From: Onchocerca volvulus
Taxonomy: Eukaryota; Nematoda; Chromadorea; Rhabditida; Onchocercidae
NCBI GenBank assembly: GCA_000499405.2
Contig: HG738137.1
Coordinates: 9,251,609-9,315,608, forward strand
Reading direction: 5' to 3'
DNA: 64,000 bases
The notes under the pieces are model-generated. The model made no database searches. It saw only the letters and a program-made list of their open reading frames with translations, and was not told the origin of the DNA. The position numbers and the translations under genes were made by a program. Of the stretch, positions 26,401 through 39,024 are shown piece by piece (within the stretch, counting starts at the first letter, position 1; every line of letters begins with the position of its first letter).

Positions 26401-29400
26401 ATTTTAAGGTGTAAAAATCGTCGCAAAAGAAAAAATAAAGTTTTTTCAAAAAACGAAATTTCGTAATTTTTATTAATAGAAAAAATCTGATAATTCAGTG
26501 AATTTAATCAATTGTAAACGAGTAAATTGATGTTTAATTTTTGATAATTACCAAATATTCTCGGCAAATATTATCATTTATCAAATATAATCGTAAATTA
26601 TTATCAGATATTTTATAATCATCAGTTATCAAATACTAATTAGCACATATTCGATAAGTGAACAATGAATAAATTAATATTTAATCGTGGAGAGACTTAT
26701 GCGAATATTAACTAACAAATTGGATTAGATTTCATCTTTTCTTTTTATTTTTTTGATTTTGTACAAAAATTAATTTTAAATTTAAAATTTTTAATAATCG
26801 AAATAATTCCCTTTTTTTATGAATTCAAAATTATTCATGTAAATGATTGATAATGAAAAGGAAGAAGGAAGATGTATGAAGAGAAATGCGATGAGAAAAA
26901 TTTTCGTTTTTTTTTTTTTTTTTTTTTCAACAAATCACAGCGGGAGATTACTGTAGGAATTGCAAAAGGAAGATGATCGGCTGTTTGTCGACGTCAAAGA
27001 CCTATTTCCTTCAATTCTTTTGGACAACTTTTTTTTTTTGCATATATATTGATGGGTCTGTACGTGTGTGTGTATGTGAGTGTGTGTGTGTGTCCGTCTG
27101 TTTGTCTGTCAGTAAGTGATAAATATGTCAATTCATCATTTAATTGAGGTTTGGATGATGAAAAGAAGAGAAATGTCACTATTTGTTGGATGATACAATG
27201 ATATATATATGTATTTTCAACAAAAATGCATAAATTTCTATACTTATCTTTCGTTTTTTTTTTTTTTTTTTATTATTGATAATTTGTGATAAGGAGAAAA
27301 AAAAGATGATAATAAATTAAAGGATACGATAAAAGCTAATTTATCATTGAATATAATCAACAGTAAAGCCATATTTTATCATTTAATCGAATCAAATGAA
27401 GAAATTGATGAAATTTCCTGTTTTAACATCCGTAAACTTCAAAACATATCATGCATGCAAGAAACTTTCATTTTAATTTCCGGAAAATTCTACTGGTCAA
27501 TAGATGAGGAAATTGAATAAATAAGAAAATAGACGAAGAGTATATGTGAAATTTCCGGTTTAATATCCGGAAAATTCTAATACAAACTTACCGAAAAAAT
27601 GGGCAAGAATTGAAATGAGTTGAGAAGGAAATGGATATGCCATATCGATTAGAATAAAAGAATTTTAATTTATTAATTATTAAACAATGGAGAAAAAAAT
27701 TTAGTCAAATATTTTTTGAAATTTTCAACGACAAAAATTATAAAGTGAAAGATGTGATCAAATTCTGATGGATTGTTATTGTATTGAAGGAAAAAATTGA
27801 GAAAAAATAAGCTTAATTATTTCTAATAGAAATAAAAGTTTTATTTTCAAACTAACAAAAGAAGAAAACAATTTGCTTAATTAATAATAATGAATTTTGT
27901 TGTAATAAAGAGATAGCTAAACTGATTAAAAACTTCTTCCAACATTATTTCATTGCTTTTCTTTGATAATAATGCAATGCTTTCAAACTTAATCATTTTT
28001 TAATAATTAAAACTTTTTTTAACTATATTATGGACTTTTAATAACTTTTTGTTGAAATAATAACATTTAACATTATGATGATTCACTTTGTCTAATCAAT
28101 CTTTTAATAAATATTATTATTATCTCGAAATAACCTAATTTTTATCTGACTAATGCAAGTAAACTTTATTGTTATATTTCTAATTTCTTTATCATAAGTA
28201 AATAATATCTGATTGCCTTTTTTTTTATTGTTTTTTCTTTTTGTAGAACAAATTATTATATTTTAAATTATTTCCAAGTAATTTGCATAATATAGAATTA
28301 TCATAGCATACTTGGGAGAAATTTGATTCTTTTCGATTTCTTATTTATCAAAATGAACAAATTAAAATAAAATTATCATTCTTTGTTCAAAATCTAATTC
28401 AATGTTTTTTTTCCTACGACTAAGATCATTCCGTTCAAGCTAATAATATTAAGAACAATAAATCATTTAACATACTATTCCTTCTTCCTTCCAATCTTCG
28501 CTTTTTTTTTCCTTTCTTGGCTTATTTAGTTATTACTTTGTTTATCGATTTTTTCCAAATTTTACACGAAATTTGATAATAATTTTTGATATATCAATTA
28601 TAAATTTTCCATTTGATTATTTTATTGACATTTCAAGACTATGTTTTTGTCGATAGTATTCGTTTGTAAAGATGTTTATGTGTATTTATCCGTAACCATT
28701 TGCATACCCTTTGACCTCAGCGCTTCCTAATTAGCTTAATTTAATTACCGTCTCCTTTCTTTCTTTTCAAAAAGGTTCCTCATCAATTTCCATGTTTATG
28801 ACAACAACAACAAGCAGCTGCTTCACTAATACTCCCAATTGTACGGTGTATATATAATCGAAGCATTGATATATAAATATATTAAATAGAAAAAATACAT
28901 AAAATTTTTAATTTAACTCAAATTTCAACTTTTAAAAGTTCTATATTCCGAGAGAATTTTTTTCTTATTTTTTTTTTCGAAATACAAAAAAAGTTCCAAA
29001 ACTATTAAATAAATTGATAATATTATTCATTATTAGTTCATTTTAATTGTAAATTTTTTAACAAAAAAAATTCAAATTAAAATAAAATAAAATAAATTTC
29101 AATCATTTAAATCAATCATATTATATTTGTAAATGTTTCAATTATTATTACTAAAATATTTAATTTTCAAAAAAGAAAAAAATTAAATTAAAGTAATTTC
29201 AATTATTTCATTTAATTATATTATATTTGTAAATATTTTAATTATTATCATTATTATTATTATTGTTATTGTTAATAATATTATTATTCGCACTAAATAC
29301 AATTATAATATTTGATTTTTTTTGCTTTGTTTTTCCTTTTTGTCCTTTTTTTTTCTTGTCATACTATAAAATGATTTATTCACATTGATGTCCTCATTGG

Positions 29401-32400
29401 TGCAAAATATAAAGGAGTGAAAAAGTACGTCAAAAAAGGAAATCGCATTTATCAAAGAGAAAAAACCACTTAAAAAGGAAAGAGTCCGTTCTTCGTTGTT
29501 TTTGTTTCCATCTTTCGTTACAATCAATGATTTGCTTTTGAATGGATATATGGATGTAGATGTATTGAAAAATTGATTTTATGCTCTTAAATTGAATACA
29601 AAATAACGAAACCGATCCATCGATACCGCTATTAATTCTAATTTTTTTTTCTCCTTTTTTTTTCAAGGGCAAACAACAAATTGCTACTAATTTTTATTGC
29701 TTTATTTAATTCGCAAAAACGACATAACATTATTAAAGACAAAAAAAAAAAAAGAAACGAAAAGAAGGGAATTTAATTAAAATTTTTTATTTTTCTTCAA
29801 TTCTTTCGTATTTTTGGGAAAAATATTATTAGTTCCTGTCAATTTTGATATATATTTTTAAGCTTTATTTTAAAATGATACAGAAGCAAGAAGGGAGAAA
29901 AAAAAAAAGAATGGAAGATAGAAATATCTAAATATTTGAATAGTAATTAAAAAAGAAAGTGAAAAAAGATATAAATATCTAAATATTTGAAATAGTATTT
30001 AAAATAATTCGAAAAGAAATGGAAATTTTAAGAATGATTTATTTGTTCGAATATTTCAATTCCGATTAAAATAAGCCAAGCAGGGAAGAAGGGATGGAAG
30101 TCTTATTATTCGGAACTTAAATACTGCTTAAAATAATTTGAGAAAGGGGAAAATGATAAAAGATTTAAATATCTGAATATATGAATATCTAAATACTGCT
30201 TGAGAGGAAGAGAAATGATATGGTAATAAAAATGAAATTTTGAATCAAGTAAGATAACATTGCTGGATTAATAATTTAATGTTAAGCAATCCGGCATAAC
30301 CGGAATATATTAGAAAGAAAATATGAGTAATTTTATGGCTAACATGGTAAACACATTATCGAAGAGTTAATTATGTTTTGATCATTTTGATCTATCTGAT
30401 GACAAAATTTTCAATTTTCAAGTAATTTCGATCTTTAAACAATTCCGATTTCAAGTATTGCGTAACATTGATAAACATTAATTACATTTAATTAGTATAC
30501 TATATTCGATCTTGACTAATTAGGCAACATTGCTAATAATATCATTATCAAAAATTTTTGTCACTTTTATAATTTTAATTATTGCCCAGAATGGGAAATT
30601 GAACTGAAATTTCAATAGTGGATAGTATGAATTGGACTTTAAAACATTAATCCGATAATCCGGATTACAGTATCACTATTTGCAGATTTATTCTCCGGTG
30701 GTGGTAGTTCGGAATGTGGTTCTGAAGATATCGATGATGACTGTGATGAAGCAAGTGATGACATTGGTATATAAAAATATTTTTTTTTAAGTAAATCTAT
30801 CTTTGGTTCTTGATTTTCTGATAAATGTAAAATTTTGTTTAATTTAGGCAAATCGTTTAAATTTGCATTCATAATTTCATTAAATATTCCAAATAAGTTT
30901 ATGTTATGAAATAATTTTGAATTAATTAGTGATAAAAATTTTTGATAGTTTAATCAACAAATTACTTTTGTAGAGGAATCAAATTCAACAGAACCACAAG
31001 AATTGGGTAATGGTGAATCGTTATTAGCTAATAAGATAGATGATATGTCAGCATCATCAAAAAGGAGAGGACCGCGAACTACCATTAAAGCTAAACAGGT
31101 TTGATAAAGTTCATTATTGATAAGAAATATCAATGTTCTGCATTTCAGCTGATAAGCTTTTCCTGATAAAATTATGCATTTATCAATTAATTTCTATGAA
31201 TAATTCTTGAGAATTGAATTTTTGAACTCCTTCAGAATTTATCATTAAAATCTTCATATCATTTCTATATTCATTTAATCATTTGACGTAATTAATTCTT
31301 TTTTCTTGCTTTAATTTATAGTTGGATACTCTAAAAGCAGCATTTGCTTCAACACCAAAACCAACAAGGCATATCAGGGAACAATTAGCACAGGAAACCG
31401 GTCTTAATATGCGAGTAATACAGGTTTCTATCCTGTTTTTGCCTTTTTTTTTGTTTTAATTTCTTTACTTTGAAAATTTATAAACACTTAATTAATTACT
31501 GTATTTAAAATTCGATATTTTATATTTCAAATTATCGTAACTAAAATGCTCCACTTTTACTTTTGCTCCTTTTTAAATTCATATAATACTTAATAAATTA
31601 TTGTATTTAAAAGAAGGTACTGTGTTCATCATATTTCAAATTGCTGTAATTGGAATACTCCTTTTTTTTTCTTCTGCTTTTTTACTTTTAAAATTTGCAA
31701 AAAGATGGCGCTTCAAATTACTGTGTTAGGAATACTTCGCTTTCTCTTTTACTTTATTTTTCAAAATTTATAAAGCATATGATTGGCTAGATACTGTCAA
31801 AATACATAATTGGAATACTCTATTTTTACTTTTTCATTTTCGAAACTTGCAAAATATCACGTCTCAAATTATGGGTCTAAAATATTTTTCCCTAATTTTA
31901 TTTTTGAAAATTGCAAAAAGCACTTAATTGGTTACTGTATTTTAAAAAGAGTATTGTATTTCGCCAAGTCTTAAGTTACCAAACTTGGAACATTTCATAT
32001 ATCTTCAATTTAAAATATCTTTTCAAATAATTTTTGATATTTGAAATTCTAAATGAGAATAAATATTTGTATAGTATTACGTTATGCATTATTATCTAAT
32101 TTTATCATATTCTTCATTATTTTCTTTCCGTTTTTATGCAAGAATTGAGCGATTTTTGATAAATTTATCCAGAATTTCTTGAATTTATAAGTTATTCGGA
32201 AATGATTAATCATATTTGATGCAAAATTTGCAATTTAAATTGTTTAGATTACAATTTATTTATAGTTTATTCACATGATATGCCATAAGTAAATAGGAAA
32301 GAAAAAATAAATGAAAGATAGGGAAAAGAAAAAGAAAAGATTCCAAAAAGTGATGATAGCTTTTCTTTTTTCTTCCGACTAATATATTTAGGAGAAGAAT

Positions 32401-35400
32401 TTCGTTCCATAAAATTTCATTTTATCTTATTTCAATAATTGAAATTATTTATTCTCTTCCCTAAATCATTATCACTACTCCCTATTATCATCATTATCAC
32501 TCTTATCATTATTATTACTAATTCAAATTGGTTGAAAAAAAAAACGAAATTTAAAGAAAGAAAAAATAAATAAAATACAAGAAAAGATTTCAAGAAGTGT
32601 TGATAGTTTTTTGCCTTTTTTTTTTTTTTTTTTTTTAGTTCCTGCATTCAATAATTTATTCGCTTTCTTATTATCATTTATTATCATCATTATTTTTGCT
32701 AATTTAAATTTGTATAATACAATAAGATAAAGTTAAAAAAAGAAGAAAAAATAAATGAACTTTTAGGAAAAAGGAAATAAACGGAAAAAGTTCCGAAAAT
32801 TGATGATAGCTTTTAGTTTTTTGCTTTTTTTTTTTTTCTTCTTTAATCATTTAGCTAATAAATTTAGTAGTTGAAGAGTTTTGTGCCATAAAATTACACG
32901 GTTCAACTGATCAGTTTATATTGTCATCTGTCTATCCAACATTTTACCACCACCGCATTATACACTTTTGGAAAATGAGAAGTAAGCTTTAAACGATCTA
33001 ACGAGTTGTCCATCTCTTCCCGTCCTCTTCTGTCCCCGTTTCTTGTCCCATCATTTCTTCGATTTTGATCAAATTTAATTGTCCCTTCATCATCCATACC
33101 TCTTCCGTTTTCTCATCCTCTCCTCATTCCTCATTCCTTTTTTCCTTTTCACTTCCTTTCCGTTGAGCCTAATCCGAGCCTAAGCCTTGGCTTCACCTCT
33201 TTACTAGCCTTCTTATCCTGTAAATGAGTTCCTAGGCCTATATATTATATACTTCAATCCCAATTCTCATTATTTAGCTAAAGGAGTGAAAGATGGGTGT
33301 ATTCGTTTGAGAATTCATTCCTTTTTCCTCTTCTTCCTGGCTTCCTTCCATTGACACCTGCCTCTCCTGGGACATTTACCAACCGTCAGCACACTACCGT
33401 AATCATGATAAACACACACACAAATTTATCCTTCGCCTTTTATTACAAAATAAAATTGAATATGAGAACGATCATTTTGAGGGAATGATGAAATTATGCT
33501 GCATTATATTTTTATTAGTAAAATTAATGAAATAAATTATCCAATCAACCTTATAAGTATATATTTACAATGCTTGAATTATAAGTTTGAACTAGTAGAC
33601 GTATGAGCTCGAGATACTGGAGTTACAAGTTTAACTGGTAAGATTATGAGCTCAAGATGTTTGAGTTACGAGTTTGAACTAGTTGGAATATCAATTCATA
33701 GCTTGAATTCAATGAACTTGAACTTGTTGTATTGAAATACTTGTAGGATCATGAGTTCAAGATATTCGTATAATGAGTTATAAACTGTTTGCAAACAGCA
33801 AAAACTTTGCGAAGTGTAAAGCCAACTTATGTAACTCGGATTTAATAGGCGGAAAACAATGTCCACGAGTAATTTAATTGTGTTAATTCAAGATAGAATA
33901 ATAATTTCAAATTAGTGAAATTATACCAAAATTTTTCTAAATACATTTAATTTATGAATTATGATGATCCAATGGTGGAAATAATCTGATCGATAAATCG
34001 AATTTCCTGAAAAAAAAATTAATTTGAAATATGAACTTAAACAATTCCAATCTACTTTTTTAATTTTATCAAGCTGCTAATTAATTAAACTTTTTAAATA
34101 GCTTAAATGAATGATCTCATAATGATTTATTATTTTATTAAATACAAGAAGAAAAAATTTACAGAACAGTGATATTAAAAATTAATGAAAATTTCAACAA
34201 AAAAAAAAAAAAAAAAAACTATAAGTTGAAAGTATTTCTGTTTTTCTTTTTGATTTTTTATTCCATAAATTTTCATTTCCATAAAACTTTTGATTTTTCA
34301 TCCCATTCCATAGATTTTTCATTTCTTAATTATTTTACGAAATAAATTTATAAATAGATTTTTCAGAAAATTAAAATAATTCCAAAATTTGAAAATTTGT
34401 AAAATTTCTAAAAGGAAAGTAAATTCGTAAAATTTTTACAAAATTACAATAAAATTCGCAAATTCTAAAATCTCCGCTTTTTTTTTCAGGTATGGTTTCA
34501 AAATCGACGTAGTAAAGAGAGGAGGATGAAGCAATTGCGGTTTGGTGGTTATAGGCCGATACGACGTAGTAAAACATCAACAAGAGATGAACTATGTATT
34601 TCGCAGGGTGATGTCTATTCGCATGGTATATTTTCTTTTTAAGTTTTAAATTTAAATTTAAATTGCTAAAATTTTGCCACTTATTGAAAATCCGATCCAT
34701 GAAATTATAATAATTAGAGTTTTATCTATTCAAAAAAAATTATCGAAATTTAAAATTTTAATAAAATCTAATCATTTATTACGGATTCAATTCATTTAAT
34801 TAAGATGTGATATGAAAATTAAGATGAATTAAATTTGAATTTGAATTTTCGATTATATTTTACTTCAGATTCTTTAATATTGAATCATTTACAACTAATT
34901 TTAAGAGCAAAACAAAAAAGATGAATTATATGGTGACATTTAATTGCAAAGGATTAAGTTTTTTCGATTTGTTCATATTTGGCTTATCCGTTTTCTTGCA
35001 TTTTTGATAACCTGATTGTTAGCAGATGGATAGATAAAGTACGAAAAGAGAGAAACATATGATATGTGTACCTGGGAGAATAATTAGGATGAAATTATGC
35101 ATAAGCAGGTGAAACAGAGGTGAGAAGTAAGTATTGCTATTGAAGGAAGGCAATTCACTCTCGAAGCTTTCGAGATTAAGGATAAAAGTCAATTGCCATA
35201 AATATGAAGCTCTCTTATCTGGATTTTATTAACGTCATAAATTAAGTGAGATGAGATATAAAGGTAAAAGAAGAGGAAATAGAGAATTAATTACAAATGA
35301 CGCCATAAAATGAGAAAATAGACAGGTGAAGTTAGGATTAACAATCGTTGGATTGGATCAAAATTGTACGATTATGGATGAAAAGAATTAAGAGAGAGAA

Positions 35401-38400
35401 AGAAAGATCATTATATAACTAAAATCAGATTGAATTTAAATTTTCATATGAAATTTATTATTTTATTGCAATGAATTCTGGATATTATTTTAATTTTAAA
35501 AGAAAAAAAAAAAGTCGCAATAAAATATCAACAAAATTATTTATCATTTAAGCATTAAGTTATAAAAATGCAATTATTTAAAAACATTAAGTAATTGCTT
35601 TTTAACAAGTATATAAGACATTACAAGAACAATAAAAAGTGCTACATTTTTGTAATGAAAAGATAATTAATAGTTTAGTTATCAAATGATAATTAAGATA
35701 TAGCTCTTTCGTAAATTATCAATAAATATAAGTCAAAAATAGAGCATTTTATCATTTTAAAATGAATAATTTGCATGAAATAATTAAAGCATGGATTTGA
35801 TGAACTATATGTCATTAGTAAGTTTAAAGCATTTTAGGTTAACGTCCCTTTTTTTTTAGGCCAAATTAAAAGATTACATGGATTATTTTCGAGAAATTAA
35901 TATGTAAATTAAGATAATATTCCAATAAATTATCAAAAAAAAGAAAAAATGTGATAAGTTTGATGAATTTATCATGCGAAAATTTTATCATCAAATAAAA
36001 AATAATTCATTCGCTTACCTTTGTTTTTGTTTTAGGTGGTAATAATGATGGATTTTATGGTCAATTACCATTGTCATTTTTTTGTGACAGTTACGGATCA
36101 ACCGGTCCGGATGGAACACCACCAACAGCATTACCGCATCCATCCTTTATTATGCCATCGGAAGCGCAACCGGTACATGTTGATCAATCTAATTCCGGTA
36201 AGTTCCAAAAAAAAAAAATTTAATAATCGTAAATTACTGCTTTTTTTTTTTTGTAAAAATTTTTACTACCGATTTTTTTTTTTTAAACAATGAATAATTT
36301 GATTAATTGAATAGTTAATCAATCATATCTAATCATTGAAATTGTTGATAAATATTAATTAATACGTTTATGTTTATTTTTGAATGAATATTTACGAGAA
36401 ATAGATGTGAATGTTTGAAGTAAATATGTTATTTATAGTAAAAAATAAATTCAATTGTATTTAAATTTAATATATTTTCAGATAATACATTTCTTGAAGA
36501 AAGTTTACGACCTCCACACAGCTCCCCAAATATGCCACTTGCTGCACAGGTTTGTCACCTTTGTTTTGATTTATTTTTTCTCTTCATTAATTAAAAATTC
36601 ATCTCATTGAATCATTTCAAAATAATTCTCGTTGAAATAATTCAGGATGATTCTTGTTGAAATTTTTTCGGATGACTTTTTTCCTTCATGCTGTTTCCAT
36701 GAATAATTAATGCTTAAATATTTTTACAAATTCGTATTACATTTTAATGTATTACATTTTATGTTATTACTTGTAATTTCAACCACTATTTATTCGAATA
36801 ACGGATATTAATCCTAATAAATGATTAGAAATTCGTCAGATAAATCCGACATTAAATGCCGGATTAAATGAATAAGACCGGAATAACTTATTGAAATCAC
36901 AAAAAAAAAGTGAAATGATGAATTTTTCGATCAAAAAATAAAAAAAAAAGAAGTAAGGGAAGTGAAAAATAATTTAATAAATATTTTTGAATTTTTTTCT
37001 TTACCTTTTGTTGTCGTTTTTTTATTTTTGGAAAAGATGGACAATTTTGAAAATAAATAAATTTGATATGAGAACGCCGGAAATCAATCAATGGTTTTGT
37101 TAAGTTTATATTTATTTAGAAAGCTCATTTTCAATGAATTTCAAACAAATAAGTTTTTTCGGCATGAGAATGCCGGAAATAGATCAATGACTTTGTTAGG
37201 TTTGCATTTTTAAAAATTGATTTTTTTTTTTTTTTGTATTTTCAACAGTTGATTTTCAATAACTTTGAACAAGTAATTTTTTTTGGAGATCAACTGGTTT
37301 CTGTTTGATTTATATTTTTTAAAACTGATTTTTTGATAATTTTGAATAAAAGAAGTTTTTTCGGCATGAGAATTCCAGAAATGTATCAATAATTTTGTTA
37401 AATTCATTTTTTTAAAAGTTGATTTTCGATAAATAAATTTCTTCGATACGAGAATGCTGGAAATGAATCAATAATTTAATTAAGTTTACATTTTCAAAAT
37501 TTGATTTTGAATCATTCAGAAATTGAATCCATTCCAAAGATGATTGAGGAAGGAAGGAAGGAAGGAAGTAAATAATAGTTGAAAAATTGTTACTGAAGAG
37601 AAAGAAACTATCAGTTAAGTTAGTTTGCCTATTTAAGGACTGATGGATGAAATGGATGAATGAATGAATGAATGAATGGATGAATGGAAGAATGAATGAA
37701 CGGAGTATTTGTTAACTTAATTCTTTTCTCTCTCTCTCTCTCTTTCCCTCTCTCTCGTCATATTCTCTTGGGAATATCGGAAACGACTAACCTTGTCACT
37801 CAAAATTATTCCACGAAACAAATGTCCTCGAGAGTATGAAATGAACACTATCCGAAACAAACTCTTCAACATTTTTCCATCGTTATCCGTATCGCTTTTT
37901 CATCGCAATCTATTCGTCTTATTCATCTTTTTTAGTTTTAAAAGAAAAAAAAAAAAAACAAAACAAAGCAAAATTTACTTCAAAATTTTCCCTTCAAAAA
38001 TTTACTCCTTTTCAATACGAAATATCACACAAAAACATGAAAGTTTTCTTTCGTTTTTTTTGAAAACTTAAAAAAAGTAAAATTTTTTTATTTTTATAAA
38101 TACATTAAGAAAAAAAAGTAAGATGTTTCAGAAATAAAAACAAAATTTATTCCTAAATTTTCAAATTCATTTATTTTATTTCACTCAAAAATTCATCTAT
38201 TTTTCAATACGAATATATCAAATAAAATAGAATTAAAAAAAAAAAAAAAAAAAAAAAACTCCATTGATTTTTCAATGTAGAATATCAAATAAGACATGAA
38301 AAAATTTTCTTTCTATTTTTATAAATATCAAATAAAATTAATCAAAAATTTATAATCGAAAAAAGGAACTAAATCTAATTTTCCCTTTAATTTTTTGAAT

Positions 38401-39024
38401 TTCAAATACTTGTAAATTTGAAAAAATTTTTAATTATGCCAGGAATTGTTACCTCTCTCTTCTTTTTGCCTATCCATTTTTACTTTTTTCTACCTTTTTT
38501 ATATAATTTAAAAGAAAGCAAAAAAAAAAAATTGAAACAAAATTCACTCTTAAATTTCTTTTTTAAAATCTGCTGCTTTTTCAATACAAAATATTAAATG
38601 AGGTACGAAAATTTCGTTTTTTTTTCTTTTTTTTTTTGTAAATATTAAACAAAATAGAATATTTTTTAAAATGATTTCGATCAGTTTTTAAAATGTTTGC
38701 AATCTTTGAAAATTTTTTCAAACATATTAAGAATTATTACTAAATAACATGATGAAAAGTTGCCAATAATGTATTTTAGGAATAATAATAGAATTCAAAA
38801 AGAAAAATGCAAAAATATTTAAATATGAAAGTTTTTTTATTTTTTTCTCCAAACATCAAAATAACGTAGAATGTTTTATCGATTGATTTTATAATTAATT
38901 AAAGTTTTGAGTTTAAAAAAATTATTTTAAATTCTTTTTTTTAATATTTCAGGATGAAACATATCGACCGATACGTGGATTATATCCGTCATCAGAAATT
39001 AAATCAGTAGTACCAGGATGGTGA
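17494..39024 (+). CDS. lin-11: LIM-homeobox transcription factor LIN-11 (10 coding exons, 371 aa)
   Basis: Exons 17494-17666, 20069-20207, 21184-21241, 30686-30766, 30974-31098, 31322-31423, 34490-34625, 36036-36197, 36482-36549 and 38953-39024 (TGA); all phases agree. LIM1 (residues ~5-56) has CAGC, WHASC, QCADC and LCRKD ligands with LDRYVF as in LIN-11. LIM2 (~62-119) starts RCAGC with [12 protein letters not shown]. An acidic linker (~124-170) precedes the homeodomain (~181-240), with [21 protein letters not shown] and [12 protein letters not shown] (Gln50, Asn51). [11 protein letters not shown] follows directly, as in C. elegans LIN-11. The tail has YGQLPLSFF and ends [13 protein letters not shown]. 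In C. elegans LIN-11 acts in the nucleus to specify vulval, uterine and several neuron fates. Start: ATG at 17494 (or 17497). An in-frame TAG at 17455 that is also a possible splice acceptor means an upstream coding exon cannot be excluded. C. elegans LIN-11 has a longer N-terminus. Confidence 0.93.
17667..20068 (+). other. lin-11 intron 1
   Basis: 2.4-kb intron splitting LIM1 from LIM2. It includes a (TA)n microsatellite near 17826-17850. Apart from AT-rich runs, no further exon or mobile element was recognised. A less AT-rich piece at about 18880-19040 has no supported reading frame. Confidence 0.7.
21242..30685 (+). other. lin-11 intron 3 (9.4 kb), likely regulatory
   Basis: The largest intron in the window, between LIM2 and the acidic linker. 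No exon could be fitted. Patches less AT-rich than the rest occur at about 22040-22560, 26935-27005 and 28680-28830. It also has a (GT)n tract near 27060-27100, a (GTT)n tract near 25848-25866 and AT-rich degenerate repeats around ATATCTAAATATTTGAA at 29920-30190. In C. elegans, large lin-11 introns are known to drive neuronal expression; a similar role here is inferred. Confidence 0.6.
28690..28830. promoter_or_regulatory. Candidate enhancer core in lin-11 intron 3
   Basis: Within about 140 bp are an octamer ATTTGCAT (POU-type) near 28699, TTTGACCTCA (nuclear-receptor half-site), CTAATTAG (homeodomain palindrome) near 28727, and AGCAGCTGCT (E-box palindrome) near 28814. Such a run of non-AT motifs is unusual for this intron. 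The function is inference. Confidence 0.3.
31430..32900. repeat. Degenerate repeat domains in lin-11 intron 6
   Basis: 31440-32000 holds several diverged copies of a unit of about 110 bp (recurring CAAATTACTGTAATTGGAATA and AATTTGCAAAAAGCACTTAA type pieces). 32280-32900 holds three copies of a larger unit (starts near 32293, 32560 and 32740) with GAAAAAATAAATGAA, AAAAGTTCCAAAAA, TGATGATAGCTTTT and a T-run. Confidence 0.55.
33570..33790. repeat. Degenerate repeat, unit about 44 bp, in lin-11 intron 6
   Basis: Copies begin GARTTAYRAGTTTGAACTAG near 33575, 33620 and 33663, with TATGAGCTCAAGATRTTT in the second half. Further decayed copies run to about 33790. Confidence 0.55.
37030..37510. repeat. 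Tandem repeat of about 80-110 bp in lin-11 intron 9
   Basis: Four or five diverged copies. The landmark GGCATGAGAATGCCGGAAAT occurs in related forms at about 37065, 37161, 37362 and 37444, with TTTGTTAAGTTTACATTTTT and GATTTTCAATAA between. The landmark contains CGGCAT-gaga-ATGCCG, a perfect 6-bp inverted repeat. Confidence 0.6.
37553..37755. repeat. Simple repeats GGAA, TGAA and TC in lin-11 intron 9
   Basis: Successive short tracts: (GGAA)n near 37553-37568, (TGAA/TGGA)n at about 37645-37695 and (TC)n at about 37727-37757. Confidence 0.8.

Noticed and set aside
33165..33195. GCCTAA ... GCCTAAGCC, like nematode telomere repeats (TTAGGC)
   Set aside because: Only two separated copies, not a tandem run.
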